Assembly: GCF_027942865.1 (NCBI RefSeq)
Contig: NC_134516.1
Span: 24,201,322-24,265,321 of the forward strand
DNA: 64,000 bases
Source: Odontesthes bonariensis
Lineage: Eukaryota; Chordata; Actinopteri; Atheriniformes; Atherinopsidae
Direction of reading: 5' to 3'
Made by a program: the position numbers and the translations under genes. The stretch's first letter is position 1, and every line of letters starts with the position of its first letter. Of this stretch, positions 52,040 to 62,859 are shown piece after piece. Under the pieces are notes generated by a model. It searched no databases and was not told the origin of the DNA. It worked only from the letters and a program-made list of their open reading frames with translations.

Positions 52040-53640
52040 AAACCCAAAACTCAGCTTTGTGTTTAAGATGTAATGAACAGGGTCCTCCACTAGATGTTTG
52101 CCCACACCACCTGATCCAACTTACTTCCAGGTACTGAGTAAGTGACAACATTGAGCCTATACATTTTGTTCCCAAGTCACTAGATGCAAGTAGCTGCCAC
52201 ATCTATTGATTTGTGTAGCACGAGCTTCAATACAAGTATTGAAAGTAACAGACCTTTGCAGCCACATAAGATAGTTATGAAGCCATCCTCGGTCATGGAC
52301 TTGCAGAAACTACTGTCCAGGTTTCACATGGCCCCAGCATCTGATGGGTCTGCCCTTACCCAAAGACGCCTTCATTTAAACGCAGGATCCACCGCTGAAA
52401 GGTTAGTGGCTTCTTCTTCTTCCATCAGTTTGAACTTGAAATCATGCTGCATTCACTTGACCTAAAACTGGGAAGTTAAGAATCTTTCGCTCTTACTTTC
52501 TGCTTCATTATCAAAGATAAATTCCAGTTAACTTCAGGAGATTTTATATTAACTATATTAACTTCCTTTGATGTTTGATGAGTGGAAAATGTCATTTCTG
52601 TCTTTTGTTTTCTTTAATTAAATTTAGTCACATTGAACGCTAACTGCTAAGATATTTCAGGATGAGTTTTCTGGTGAATAAAATATTCACAATAAAACTC
52701 GGTAGCATTCCAACTTTATAACTTGTATTCTTATTCTTTTTATCAAAGCAAACTGTTCAAACACGGTTTATATGTCTGTTTAGTAGAATTTCCTCAGGGG
52801 ACGTCCACCTTCAGACAGAAGTACGGTAGCCTGAGAGGGACAAATTTTACCTTGTTGAATCTTAATAAATACAATTAAACAGTTTTAAAAGACAGATCTT
52901 TAATCCTGCAGGGTCGAGCTGCCCTCAGATGTAGATTTGATCCGTGCACACAAACTCTGGTTCATGTCGCCATCATGGCTCCCAACAGTCGGAAGTCGGC
53001 TAATAAACCACAGCTTCCATATGAAGGCGGCTCACAGCTGCAGGCAATTGGTTTTACTTCCGTTTAGCCACATTTACAAGATTTTAAGCCTGATTTCCAC
53101 ATTCCAGACAAACAGCTGAAATCTGAGACGTTCAGCTTCAAACGGGCGAGTTTTAGCAGAAAACACCAGCAGAGAGTCTGTTGCAGCTCTGAAAGACCTC
53201 CGAAGGGGAAGTCTGAACTGGTGTTCAGGTCGTTTTTTACTGTCTGTAAAGAGTTAACCGTTTTGCTTAGCCACCGGGACGCCGTCCGATGTTTCCCTGG
53301 AAGAAGAAAAGCAGATGGAAGACTCTGTGGGCGACCTTTCCAGCAGAGGATGTGAAACATGGAAGTCTGCTTCACGTCCCCGACCAGGAAACCGGATCAG
53401 TGGTGCAGCTCTCATTGAGTTTTCCCAGTCGTAATCGAATGCAGCGTGACACGACTGGAACCAGGCGCCGCTCCGGCCGTCTCCGGCCTCCAGCAGGACG
53501 TTGGCTCAGGGGAAAACACGCCGCTCCTCCCCATGAACGCAACAGGAAAGCTAACATGAAACCACCAGCCAGCACAGGAAAACACGAGGCTCAGCGTCAC
53601 TCCGAGCGTCTCTTTGCTCCAATAAAGTTTGTACAAACTG
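52040..53640. other. No clear gene; downstream flank of dph3
   Basis: A run of 18 A at 52019-52038 may mark a retroposed tail. Short ORFs at 52184-52465, 53064-53375 (minus) and 53289-53660 have no recognised domain. The right end is the 3' flank of dph3. Confidence 0.4.
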
Positions 53641-53650
53641 GTTTCCTCCT

Positions 53651-54930
53651 TCAGGACTGAGCCGGCTGCAGTTTGTGCTCCGAGGCCGACGGAGCCTCGA
53701 TGATTTCTCCGGACACGAACAACTCCTGAAACACAAACGGCTTTCGGTCAGTCTGGATTTCCTTAAACATTTCAACCTTTTTCTCTCACAGCGGAGCTCC
53801 AAATGGGATCAATCAGAGTCAGTAAAAAGTCTGAACCCAAGAGAAACCAACCTCACATTAGTGTCTAACGTTTTTATGGCCTTAGAATGAACCACTTACT
53901 TCCCACACGTCAGGCCGGCCATCTTACCACCATAAAAAGCCACAAAGAAGAAGAGTCCTGTACAAGAATAAACCCTGATGTGGCTTTTCCCAGAAGCCCA
54001 TTTTCTCCCAGACGGGTCAGTTAGCCTAAACTTAGGTGGATGGACTTTGGGATGGTTGCCATCTCCAACTTGGCTTGATAACCGAAAACATTAAACTTTT
54101 AAGAAAATAAGATGAACTTAATGTTGTTCCTCTGCGGTTTTGACTTTCACATCCAGGTTTAAGCAGGAGCTGATCTGGAACCGCTTTTCCTGCTAAAAGC
54201 TGTTTTTTTAACAACTGGAGCAGGGTGAGCAACCTGAGGATTCAGCAGCTACCTGATCATAGATGACTTTAACAATGAGCGAGCAGCTGGGACAGGTGGC
54301 CACCTCCTCCCCGTTCTCCAGGTCCTCCTTAAAAACACAAGCACAGCTCTCAGGTTAAGCTTTCTTTCAGCACTCATCAGCATCAACTCACCTGAGAGTT
54401 CTGCACGAGCACATCTTCATGATGCAACACTCATTTAAACCCATTTCATTCACAAACTAACAAACCATGCCCTGACTCTTCAACATCTATTTGCTTTCAG
54501 TGGAAATTATCAACTTAATTCGGCTTATTACTGTAAACTGACCATCAAAGGTAAAACAAGGACATTCTGAATCATTGTCGCCATGTTTAAAAGCAACTTT
54601 CTGGTAAAAACTATTAAAAAAATGTAAATATAATCAAAAAATACTCAATGATTCTGAGCAGAATTCACCAGAAGACGTTGGAAATTTATGGAAATGATAA
54701 AAACATTAACTGCTCAATGTTTAACTTCCCCAAAGGATGAGCAGAGTAATAATCAGAGATTTTTAAAGTGGACTTTGGTTTGAATACAGTCGGAGTTCGC
54801 CATTAGCTCCCAGCGGACTCACTTTAGTTATAGCGAAGCGGTCCCCGCAGGGACACGGGAAATAAAACGTCTCCGTCTCCTCATCGTACTCAAAGTCTTC
54901 GATCTCAACTTCATCGTGAAACACCGACAT
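53651..54930 (-). CDS. dph3: DPH3, CSL-type zinc-finger diphthamide biosynthesis protein, 85 aa
   Basis: DPH3 is a small cytosolic iron/zinc protein that passes electrons to DPH1-DPH2 in the first step of diphthamide formation on elongation factor 2, and also serves Elongator. Three minus-strand coding exons: 54930-54823 (36 codons, [20 protein letters not shown]...AITK), 54327-54253 (25 codons, [20 protein letters not shown]...YDQ) and 53725-53651 (24 codons plus stop, [12 protein letters not shown]...PAQS). All have AG/GT borders and phase 0. The four Zn ligands of the CSL finger are present (CPCG and CPSC), and the length equals the family norm. The first in-frame ATG at 54963 would add [11 protein letters not shown]; the family start MSVFHDEV is preferred. 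A LINE ends about 58 bp upstream of the start codon. Confidence 0.95.
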
Positions 54931-55315
54931 CTTTACCGGAGTCACGCGCGTCGCAAACGTCAAAGCAGCACCGGCGGCGCACGCTTACTTCTTCTTCTTC
55001 TTCTTCTTCTGTTTATTGGCGGGTTACAGAATTTCGTGTGTATACCGCCACCTACTGTACAGGAGTGTGTAAAGGAACTGGACAGACTATATCACTTTTT
55101 CATAATGAAGTGTGGATAAATAATAACTAAAATAAGAAAATAAATAACTAAAGCAAATAAACAGAATCAAATAAAATAAACAAACAAACCAAAACGTATA
55201 TTAAATCATTTTAATTAAATCTGTTATCTTTAGGTAATGTATAAGAGCCTTAATTCTATTTCTCTGCATTCCTTGTTCCTCCAGTATGTTATGGATTCCT
55301 AATTCTTCTTCTTTT

Positions 55316-57181
55316 TCAAACCATTCCTTTGTACTTTGTAGTACAATGAAATAAAACATGATCTACATCTTCTTTAACCTTACAGTCAACACAATGGCCA
55401 TCACTTTTCCCTATTATTTGTATTGTTGCATTAAGGCCTGTGTGCCCTAGTCTCAGACTAGTATACACTACCTCTTCTCTTCTGTTCACACCCACTGCTG
55501 TAACCCTTTTCCCCCCAACATGACTCTGAACTTTAAAATATTGTCTTCCATTGATATCAGCATCCCATTCTTCCTGCCATCTTTCCGTAGTCTTCTCTTT
55601 AATTATTGTTTTAGCTTCCCCTTTCCCCAATGGAATATGGAGAGCTATGTGATCTTGTTTAAGAGATTTTTTGGCTATTTTGTCAGCTACTTCGTTACCT
55701 TTAATCCCAATATGTGCTGGAACCCAATATAACTGGACTACAATTCCAAGGTTTCTAAGGTGTGCTAACAGATGTCTCATTTCTATAACCAGGTCTTCTC
55801 TTATTGAATTTCCTGACACAAGGCTTTGTAAGACTGCCATTGAATCAGTGCATATGACTGACTTAAGGGGTTTAACTTCCTCAATCCACCTCAAAGCAGT
55901 TATTATTCCTGTCATTTCAACTGAGTATACTGATAATAAATTACTCAATCTGTATCCATATGTTTGGTTGAATTCTTGTATATATATTCCTATGCCACAG
56001 TGTCCATTTTGTATATCTTTTGATCCATCTGTGTAAATGTGTATGTACCCATGATATGAAGAACTCAGATAGTTTTTACATACTATTGCAAAGCTTTGCT
56101 GATCTGGATGATCTTTCTTTTCCTCAAGTAGATTTATATTTGTTTCAGGAGCAGGAAGAATCCATGGCGGAACACTGCTCATAGCTAATGCAGGGCTGAA
56201 CGTTAGATCTTTTAGTCCATACTGACCTGCAGGATCATCAATGTCCCATCCAAATCCCTTTGTTTTCTTGAGATACTCCCAGCAATCATGAAGTACTGTT
56301 GTTGCTGGATTGTTAACACTTCCCTGCAGTCTAACCCAATATACTATACAGCCATAGTCAATAGTAGATCTTATCAGGGATTTGTAAATATTCAACATAG
56401 ATTGTCTATCTGCTCGCCAACTAAGACCAGAGACCATCCTCATTACATTTAACACCTTTTTGCATTTTGTTTCTATATACTCAATGTGATGTTTCCATGT
56501 AAGTTTACTATGAAACCATATTCCTAAGTATTTAAATGTCTCTCCTCTTTCAAGTGGTTGCTTGTATAGTATTACTTTATGATTTCCTGAAACTTTCTTT
56601 CTTGTAAAATATACAATTTGTGATTTTTGAACAGAGAATTTAAAACCCCAATCCACTCCCCATTGCTCTAGAGTGTTTATATCCTTCTGAATTTTACATG
56701 TAATATATGAAATATTACGCCCCCTTCTCCAAATGACAGCATCATCCGCATATAGTAACCCTTCATTCATCTCTCCCAGTTTTTCAAATATAACATTAAT
56801 CATTATGTTAAATAAAATTGGGCTGATTACACTTCCTTGGGGTATTCCATTTTCCACTATGAATTCCTTTGATATTGCTTCTCCTACTCTAACCCTCAAG
56901 GTACGCTGGGACAGAAACTCCAGTATGTAGTTATACATTCTTCCTTTGATACCTATTTTTCTCAATTTGATTTGCAAACCTTCCCTCCACATAGTATCAT
57001 AAGCTTTCTCGATATCTAGAAATGCAGCTACCATAACCTCTTTCATAACTAAAGTTTTTTCAATTTCATTAGTTAGTTTAACTAGTGCATCTGTTGTTGA
57101 TTTCTGTTTCCTAAAACCAGTTTGATACTTATGGAGTGGGCATTTATATTCTAAATAATAATTCAAACGCGACACAATCAT
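55316..57181 (-). pseudogene. Nimb LINE ORF2, reverse transcriptase and RNase H part
   Basis: 621 open codons. RT motifs 'AFLDIEKAYDTMWREG', 'NGIPQGSVISPILFN' and active site 'LLYADDAVIW'. RNase H catalytic residues in 'HIYTDGSKD', 'YSVEMTGI', 'ICTDSMAVL' and 'GNEVADKIAK'. Near the C-terminus, 'HCVDCKVKEDVDHVLFHC' is the CCHC-type finger of I-clade elements. The start of the RT lies in a different frame (57734-57144), so the protein is broken. Confidence 0.9.
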
Positions 57182-57734
57182 TTTTTTCCATCAGTTTCCC
57201 TAAATGTGAGGTAAGAGCTATAGGTCTATAGCTACTTGGGTTACTTGCATCTTTTCCAGGTTTAGGAAATGGGAGGATTGTTGAGCTCTTCCATGCGTTT
57301 GGCAATTTGCCCTTGTCCCAAACTTTGTTAACCAGTTTGAGAATGATTCCTAGAACTTCCTCAGGTAAATGCTTGAACATAGCATAGCATAGATAATCAT
57401 TTCCTGGGGCACAATATGCAGTGTTATATAAAGCCATTTTTAATTCTGATATACTAAAATCATTGTCCAGTATAGACACATCTGTTTCCCTAGTCTCCAG
57501 AATGTCCTCATTAATTTCCAAGATTTCTTCTTTCCTTATCTTATATCGCTCTTCTAAGTGACTACCTTTATGAATGTCTGCAAGTGTTTTACCTAATAAA
57601 TTGGCTTTATCTATGTCTGATATGGATTGACTTCCTCCTTCAATTAAAACTGGGATTTGTGAAGGCTTGTATCTTCCTGTCATCTTTTTAATCATCATCC
57701 ATACTTGAGTCAGTGTGGTTTCCCTTCCTATCAT
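57144..57734 (-). pseudogene. Nimb LINE ORF2, N-terminal reverse-transcriptase part
   Basis: Has 'APGNDYLCYAMFKHLPEEVL' and 'WKSSTILPFPKPGKDASNP' then 'SYRPIALTSHLGKLMEK', the RT motifs 0-1 of I-clade elements. It overlaps the next frame at about 57181, showing a frameshift there. Confidence 0.85.
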
Positions 57735-58036
57735 TGTGCAAAAATGTCTCCAAGATTCTCTTTTTGCCTCTTTAATAGTTTTCCTAGCTATTGCCCTTTT
57801 CCTTTGATAATCTAAAGGGTTTCCATTGTTAATGTTTTGCGCAGTCTCTTGAAAGCTTTATTTTGATCCTTAACCACTTTAGTACACTCATCATCCCACC
57901 AAGGAACATTTGTTTGATTCTTTTTACATTCATTTTGTCTTGTATTTAATGCAAAATACATGTGATGGGGACAGATCGAACTTTAGAAAGAATAGTATTT
58001 GATGAGCATGTTACTCACTTCACTAATTGGAATGCT

Positions 58037-58897
58037 TTATCTTGCTGCAGAATATATAATAGAACTTACAGTGTTATTCATGTCATTAATATTTTGGTCT
58101 AGTTCTGGTATCTGGTTTATCATGTTTTCACAGGTTTCCTGAAATTCCTCCCATTTAGCTTTTCTGAAAACCCATTTATGATGTATGTAGTAAGGTTGAA
58201 TCTTAAATACCATATCAATTTTACACCAAATTGGGAAATGATCACTTCCAATGTTTGTCTTTTGGTCAATTTCCCACTCACATCTACTGGCTAATCTTCT
58301 ATCAACTAAAGTTAGATCGATACAAGAAGTCTCATTCTTATGCACATGGATTCTAGTTCCAGACCCATTATTTAAACAAACTAACACTCTATCATTGATC
58401 ATTTCATCAACCACCGTACCATTCAAATCGGTATGCTCGCTACCCCATAGGCTATTGTGAGCATTGAAGTCTCCACACCAAATTTCTTTATGAGTTTTCT
58501 TTACAATACCCTTTAGAATGTCAATTGATAGGGCTTTACATGGATTGTAATAATTAATAATATTATATGCTTTCTTGGTCCCATTAAATATTTCTGTTAC
58601 TATGCACTCATGTTCATTACCCATGTCAACTCGCCTGAATGGAATCCCTTCTTTAATGAATGTCATACATCCTCCTCCTCTATCCTTTCCTCTATCAAAT
58701 CTGACACCATTGTATCCTTTTATGATAAAATCTAAATGTGGTTTCAACCAGGTCACTTGAACACAAATTATTTCAGGTTTCTCTTTTATATTCTGAATAT
58801 ACCTTTTAAATTCTTGGCCATTAGCTATTAAGCTTCTTGCATTCCAATGGAGAATAAAAAGCACTATAAATCGTTCAATTATTTTGAGACTTTTCAT
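58037..58897 (-). pseudogene. Nimb LINE ORF2, endonuclease domain
   Basis: APE-type endonuclease: 'LHWNARSLIANGQEFKRYI', 'PEIICVQVTWLKPHL' (the usual catalytic E is replaced by V in QVTWL), 'WCGDFNAHNSLWGS' and 'IGSDHFPIWCKI'. The frame closes at 58037, and the linker to the RT is shifted and interrupted. The start overlaps the end of ORF1 by 23 bp, as usual for these elements. Confidence 0.85.
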
Positions 58898-59954
58898 ATT
58901 TCCGGTTTATCATTTCATGAATCTCATCCGCTTTAATACTAGATCCCAGAAAATCATTGGCAATATCTACTATTGACTTAATCCTGTCGCTTTTCTTAGT
59001 AAACTGCAGAGTTCTGTTCATCACTGTGCAAATGAATGCAATGAATTCACTTTTCTTCACTAGTAATGTTTCCTTTGATATTTTTGCTTTGCATTCACAG
59101 ACTTCTGGAGTAGGACTATACCTGTTGGAATGTTGAAGATTCTCCTTTAAAGGGACTTGCTTCTCCACTCTTGTTCTCAGCATGTTATCATATTGACTCC
59201 ATGTAGTTTGTTCTGGTGTGGCAGGGAGGGGATCAGATAGATCTTTCTTATCTTTCGCAATTTTCTTTATAGCATCAGCATAAGATACCTTGTGTGTAAT
59301 CTTGATTTTCTGGCCTTCCTTAGCCTTCCTTTGTTTCTCACACCCTCCATATGCAGCACTATGTTGACCTCCACAGTTGCAACATTTTAAAACATCATCC
59401 TTCCCACATTTGCCATATTCATGTTCACCACCACATTTAGCACACCTTAGTTTTCCTCTGCATTGACCTGCTACATGCCCAAATCGTTGGCATGTAACGC
59501 ATCTTAAAGGAGGTGGAATGTACTCTCGAACAATGAAGGACATGTAGCCCATTTGCACTTTAGTCTGCATGTCTTTCTGGAAATATAGCAATATGGACAT
59601 GCTTTCAGTTTTTTCCTTCCCTTTCATCAGACGTTTAGCATCAATTATTGCATATTTTGTCAGATTGTCTTTTATCTCTTCCATGGATACTGAAGTTGGA
59701 ATCCCTGTTATTACCCCTCTTGCTCTAGCTGCTGCTCCTGGAATGTGTGACTTTATCTTAAGTTTGTTAAGTGTTTTTTTCTTCAAAATGTTATTTCTTT
59801 GTTCCTCTGAATTGGCAAAAATCAAAAGCCTACCATTCCCCATGAACCTAGCATGATTTATCGTCCCTATTTCCTTCTCAATTGCCTTTGTGATGTGTAT
59901 TGGATGTAGATCTGGTCCTCCCTCTTGTTCAAACACTACAACTACCTTCCACAC
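58875..59954 (-). pseudogene. Nimb LINE ORF1 (gag-like), 5'-truncated
   Basis: 359 codons from the first internal ATG; coding sense continues upstream to 59989 without an ATG, so the N-terminus is missing. Three zinc knuckles are present: 'CVTCQRFGHVAGQC', 'CAKCGGEHEYGKC' and 'CCNCGGQHSAAYGGC'. In LINEs this protein coats the RNA. Confidence 0.85.
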
Positions 59955-59989
59955 TTCTTCAGTTGTTTCCTGGGATCTTCTAAGACGAT

Positions 59990-60262
59990 GTTTATAATTT
60001 ATTAATTACTCTACACTAGCACTGATGACGTGGAGGTGCGTCGCTTACTTAAAAAAATCCGGGTTACTAATTTTGAATTTTAGCCGAATGCATAAATAGG
60101 CAGCAGGTCTGTGGGCTGTCTGTGGTAGTAGCACGACGATGACGTCAGTTACACCCACTTTACGACAAAAAAATCAAAATTACAATAACCCGGATTTTTT
60201 TAAGTAAGCGACGCACCGCCACGTTATCAGTGCTAGTGTACAGTAATTAATAAATTATAAAC
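59990..60262. repeat. Palindromic (fold-back) repeat, ~80-bp arms
   Basis: The left arm (59990-60073, GTTTATAATTTATTAATTAC...) and right arm (60179-60262) are inverted copies with few mismatches, around a spacer of about 105 bp that carries a CRE-like TGACGTCA. Its left end coincides exactly with the 5' end of the Nimb LINE. Confidence 0.75.
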
Positions 60263-60307
60263 AGCATAGTTTGTGCCTGTATAAGCTTGCCCATAGGAAA
60301 CCGTTTC

Positions 60308-60388
60308 ATGGCCGAATATCTCAAGAGAGCAGCCAGACGCCTCGCGAATATCTTCGGAACAGCTCCAAATGACCAACAACAAGCAGGG
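60308..60388 (+). CDS. Possible small first exon (27 codons), unknown
   Basis: ATG with a fair context (TTTCATGG) opens MAEYLKRAARRLANIFGTAP and runs 27 codons to a consensus donor GGG|GTGAGT. The basic amphipathic start is protein-like. No second exon was found within the window because unrelated repeats follow, so it may be part of a transposable element's gene. Confidence 0.3.
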
Positions 60389-60453
60389 GTGAGTAGAACA
60401 TCATGTTATAATGTGAAATCAAGGGCCCAATGTCAAAAAACCGATCTTATCCT

Positions 60454-60608
60454 TTAAGAACGGCGTCTTGACAGCCACCCTTCCATGGAGCCCATTTCTG
60501 ATGAGGCTTTATTGAACAGCTGAAGGTCCAGATGCATCTCAGGGAATCACCTGTTTTCTGCAGAAATGCCATTTCATGCATGTCAAACTGTTAATTTATA
60601 GATGCAAC
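60454..60608 (+). repeat. 150-bp dispersed repeat, copy 2
   Basis: Counterpart of 51677-51830, starting TTAAGAACGGCGTCTTGAC and ending AGATGCAAC, here directly followed by L2 endonuclease sequence. Confidence 0.75.
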
Positions 60609-60609
60609 C

Positions 60610-61716
60610 TTTCTCTCACACTCCCAGAGCTACAAGGCGGGGCGGTGGTACTGGCCTGCTCATTTCCAAGGACTGGAAATACTCTCTTTGTTCCCTCTTG
60701 CAATTCTCTCCCTCCTCCTTTGAATTTCATGCTGTCACTGTCTCTCACCCAGTCAAGCTCACCATCGCTGTAGTTTATCGCCCACCAGGCCCTATTGGGG
60801 ACTTCCTGGAGGAGCTGGACACTCTTGTCTCTCACTTCCCTGATGATGGCTCTGGCCTCACCCTTCTCGGTGATTTCAACATCCAGACAGAGAAGCTTCA
60901 CCCTCTTGTTTCTCTTCTCTCCTCCTTCGACCTAGCTCTCTCCCCATCTCCTCCTACCCACAAGGCTGGCAACACACTGGACCTTATCTTCACCAGACAC
61001 TGTTCTAGCGCCAACCTCTCTGTCACTCCTCTTCATCTCTCTGACCACTACTTCATGTCCTACACCCTCTCCCTCTCCTCTCCTCCCTCCCGACCTCCCC
61101 CCACCCACTTGGTATCTTCTCGTCCCAATCTCCGCTCCCTCTCCCCCACTGACTTCTCCTCTTCTGTTCTCTCTGCTCTGCCTGCCCCTGAATCTTTTTC
61201 TCTTCTTTCCCCTGACACTTCTACTGATCTTCTTCTCTCCACCCTGTCCTCCTCTCTGGACAAACTCTGTCCCCTCACCTCCAGGCCTGCACGCTCAGCT
61301 CCACCTGCCCCATGGCTGTCGGACTCAGTGCGTACTGAGTAGAGGCGGAGCGTGAGGGCGGCCGAGCGCAAATGGAGGAAAAGTAAACTTCCTGAAGACC
61401 TTCTTGCCTTCCAGTCCTTGCTTTCCACTTTTTCCTCCTCTCTCTCTGCTGCAAAAACTGCCTTCTTCTGTAACAAAATTCAAACTTCTGCTTCCAACCC
61501 CAAAAATCTCTTCCAAACTTTCTCATCCCTCCTCCAACCCCTACCCCCCCTCCTCCTCCCTGACGATTTCGCCGACTTCTTTGACAAGAAGGTTAACGAT
61601 ATCCGATCTTCCTTCCCTCACCTCCCAGCTGTCCACACCACCCACACCTGTCGCCCTCCCACTCCTCCCTCTCTACCACCTTCTCCCTCACCTTCCCGCT
61701 TTGTGCAGGAATGCAG
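60610..61716 (+). mobile_element. L2/Maui-type LINE fragment (endonuclease and linker)
   Basis: Plus strand: 'ATRRGGGTGLLISKDWKYSL', 'IAVVYRPPGPIGDFLEELD', 'LTLLGDFNIQTEKLHPL' and 'LSDHYFMSYTLSL' form the second half of an L2-type endonuclease. The linker 'SVRAAERKWRKSK' and 'DDFADFFDKKVNDIRSSF' follows. One in-frame stop at 61340-61342 interrupts it. The first part of the endonuclease and all of the reverse transcriptase are absent. The coding strand is strikingly C+T-rich (CTCTCC runs). Confidence 0.8.
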
Positions 61717-61719
61717 GTG

Positions 61720-62170
61720 ATGCTTCCAATCAGCACACAAGATATCCACAAAACCCTGCAGAAACAGGGACATCTCATATGAAGTTCTGAGTACATTTAG
61801 AGACCAGTGGGGTCCAACCACCACCTCCCCTTAACATGCCCAGTCCTGTTGAGCTTAACTGCATATTCATAGTGTAATGCTGCCACCAAATGAGGGTCTG
61901 CTTGCCTCAGACATTTGCAGAGCGACAGTCTGGACATGCTTTAAGTGACCATGAGTTGACACGTGGTCTCAATGGGCTGATTTTCAGTTTAGCCGTCTGA
62001 CAGAAGAAACAGAAAAATATGTGGATGAGAGCAGCTTTATTGGGAATTTGGCTGGAAATATTCACTCATTCTTTACTGTTTTTACTAAAAGATGCAGAAA
62101 TATTAAACTCTGTAACATGTGTTCAGTGCACCAACCCATGCCAACTCAGTTAGCATACATACAGTTATAG
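61720..62170. other. No recognised feature
   Basis: Unassigned sequence between two LINE relics. Confidence 0.4.
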
Positions 62171-62174
62171 GAAT

Positions 62175-62690
62175 AGTTTACTGAATGTCCCATCTTGTAG
62201 ACAGCCTCAGTGTTGCATTTCCAGTCCAGTCTGCTGTCCAGGTGAACCCTCAGGTATCTGTAATCCTCAACCACCTCTTCACCGAGGATGGAGACGCTGT
62301 TCAGCTGACTGCTGCTCCTCCTAAAATCCACAATCATCTCTTTTGTTTGTATTCAGATGAGGGGATAGTTTATTTTCCTATAGATGTGATAGTTTCATGT
62401 AGATGTGCTGAGGTGTGACAGGGAAGCTGTTGGTACATGGAGGATGTGAGGTCTGTAGCAGGAGGCAGCAGCATGCTGAGTTTGTCTGAACTCTTCCATC
62501 TGTCTGATCCCACATTATCCCAAAGCCTGTGAGCTTTTCCATTCCTGACCACACATCCCTCACACTGTTCTGCTGCAGATAGTTTCCCACCGACTTGCTC
62601 TCTTCCTTTTTTCTTCACACTCCTCCTTAACTCCCTGTTTCCCTCCATGAAGGCCTTCTTCTTTATGCTCAGTGGCTGCAACACAAGTTC
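62175..62690 (-). mobile_element. Rex1/CR1-like LINE relic with internal deletion
   Basis: Minus strand: the linker region 'SIKKKAFMEGNRELRRSVKK' and 'NSVRDVWSGMEKLTGFG' corresponds to 'NRKKRAFRERDRELLRS' and 'NNIRDVWSGMKKITGL' of the 13-kb LINE. It then jumps to 'MIVDFRRSSSQLNSVSILG' and 'EDYRYLRVHLDSRLDWK', skipping nearly the whole reverse transcriptase. Frames shift several times. Confidence 0.8.
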
Positions 62691-62785
62691 ACATCAACCA
62701 GGCGTTTGTTCAGAAAACAGCGTCACAGCTTTGGACTCAGGAAGTGTTTCAGATGTCAGCTGTCACTCAGACACATTCTCATAGG

Positions 62786-62858
62786 GCCTGGATAGCTCAG
62801 TTGGTAGAGCATCAGACTTTTAATCTGAGGGTCCAGGATTCAAGTCACTGTTCAGGTG
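62786..62858 (+). tRNA. tRNA-Lys (TTT)
   Basis: 73 nt: acceptor GCCTGGA/TTCAGGT, D arm AGCTCAGTTGGTAGAGC, anticodon loop CTTTTAA (TTT), T arm CCAGGATTCAAGTCACTGT. The T stem has one mismatch (CCAGG/CACTG region), and wobble pairs weaken the acceptor stem against the canonical GCCCGGA...TTCGGGC. May be a slightly decayed copy; A and B boxes are readable. Confidence 0.8.
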
Positions 62859-62859
62859 T

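Larger units (their letters stand above)
54989..59989 (-). mobile_element. Nimb/I-clade LINE, ~5.0 kb, 5'-truncated
   Basis: Minus orientation. The 3' end is the typical Nimb tail (...AACCCGCCAATAAACAG then (AAG)n at 55012-54989). ORF1 (zinc knuckles), endonuclease, reverse transcriptase and RNase H follow in the usual order. The 5' end stops inside ORF1 at 59989, directly against a palindrome. ORF2 is broken by at least three frame changes or stops (around 58040, 57750-57840 and 57150-57180), so it is inactive. No target duplication was recognised. Confidence 0.9.

Noticed and set aside
53289-53802. Overlapping ORFs downstream of dph3
   Set aside because: Arg-rich reading of GC-rich 3' flank in several frames on both strands; no conserved motif or splice support.
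54989-60050. CGCTTAC on both sides of the Nimb LINE as its target duplication
   Set aside because: The right-hand copy lies about 55 bp inside the palindrome, not at the LINE edge, so the match is probably chance.
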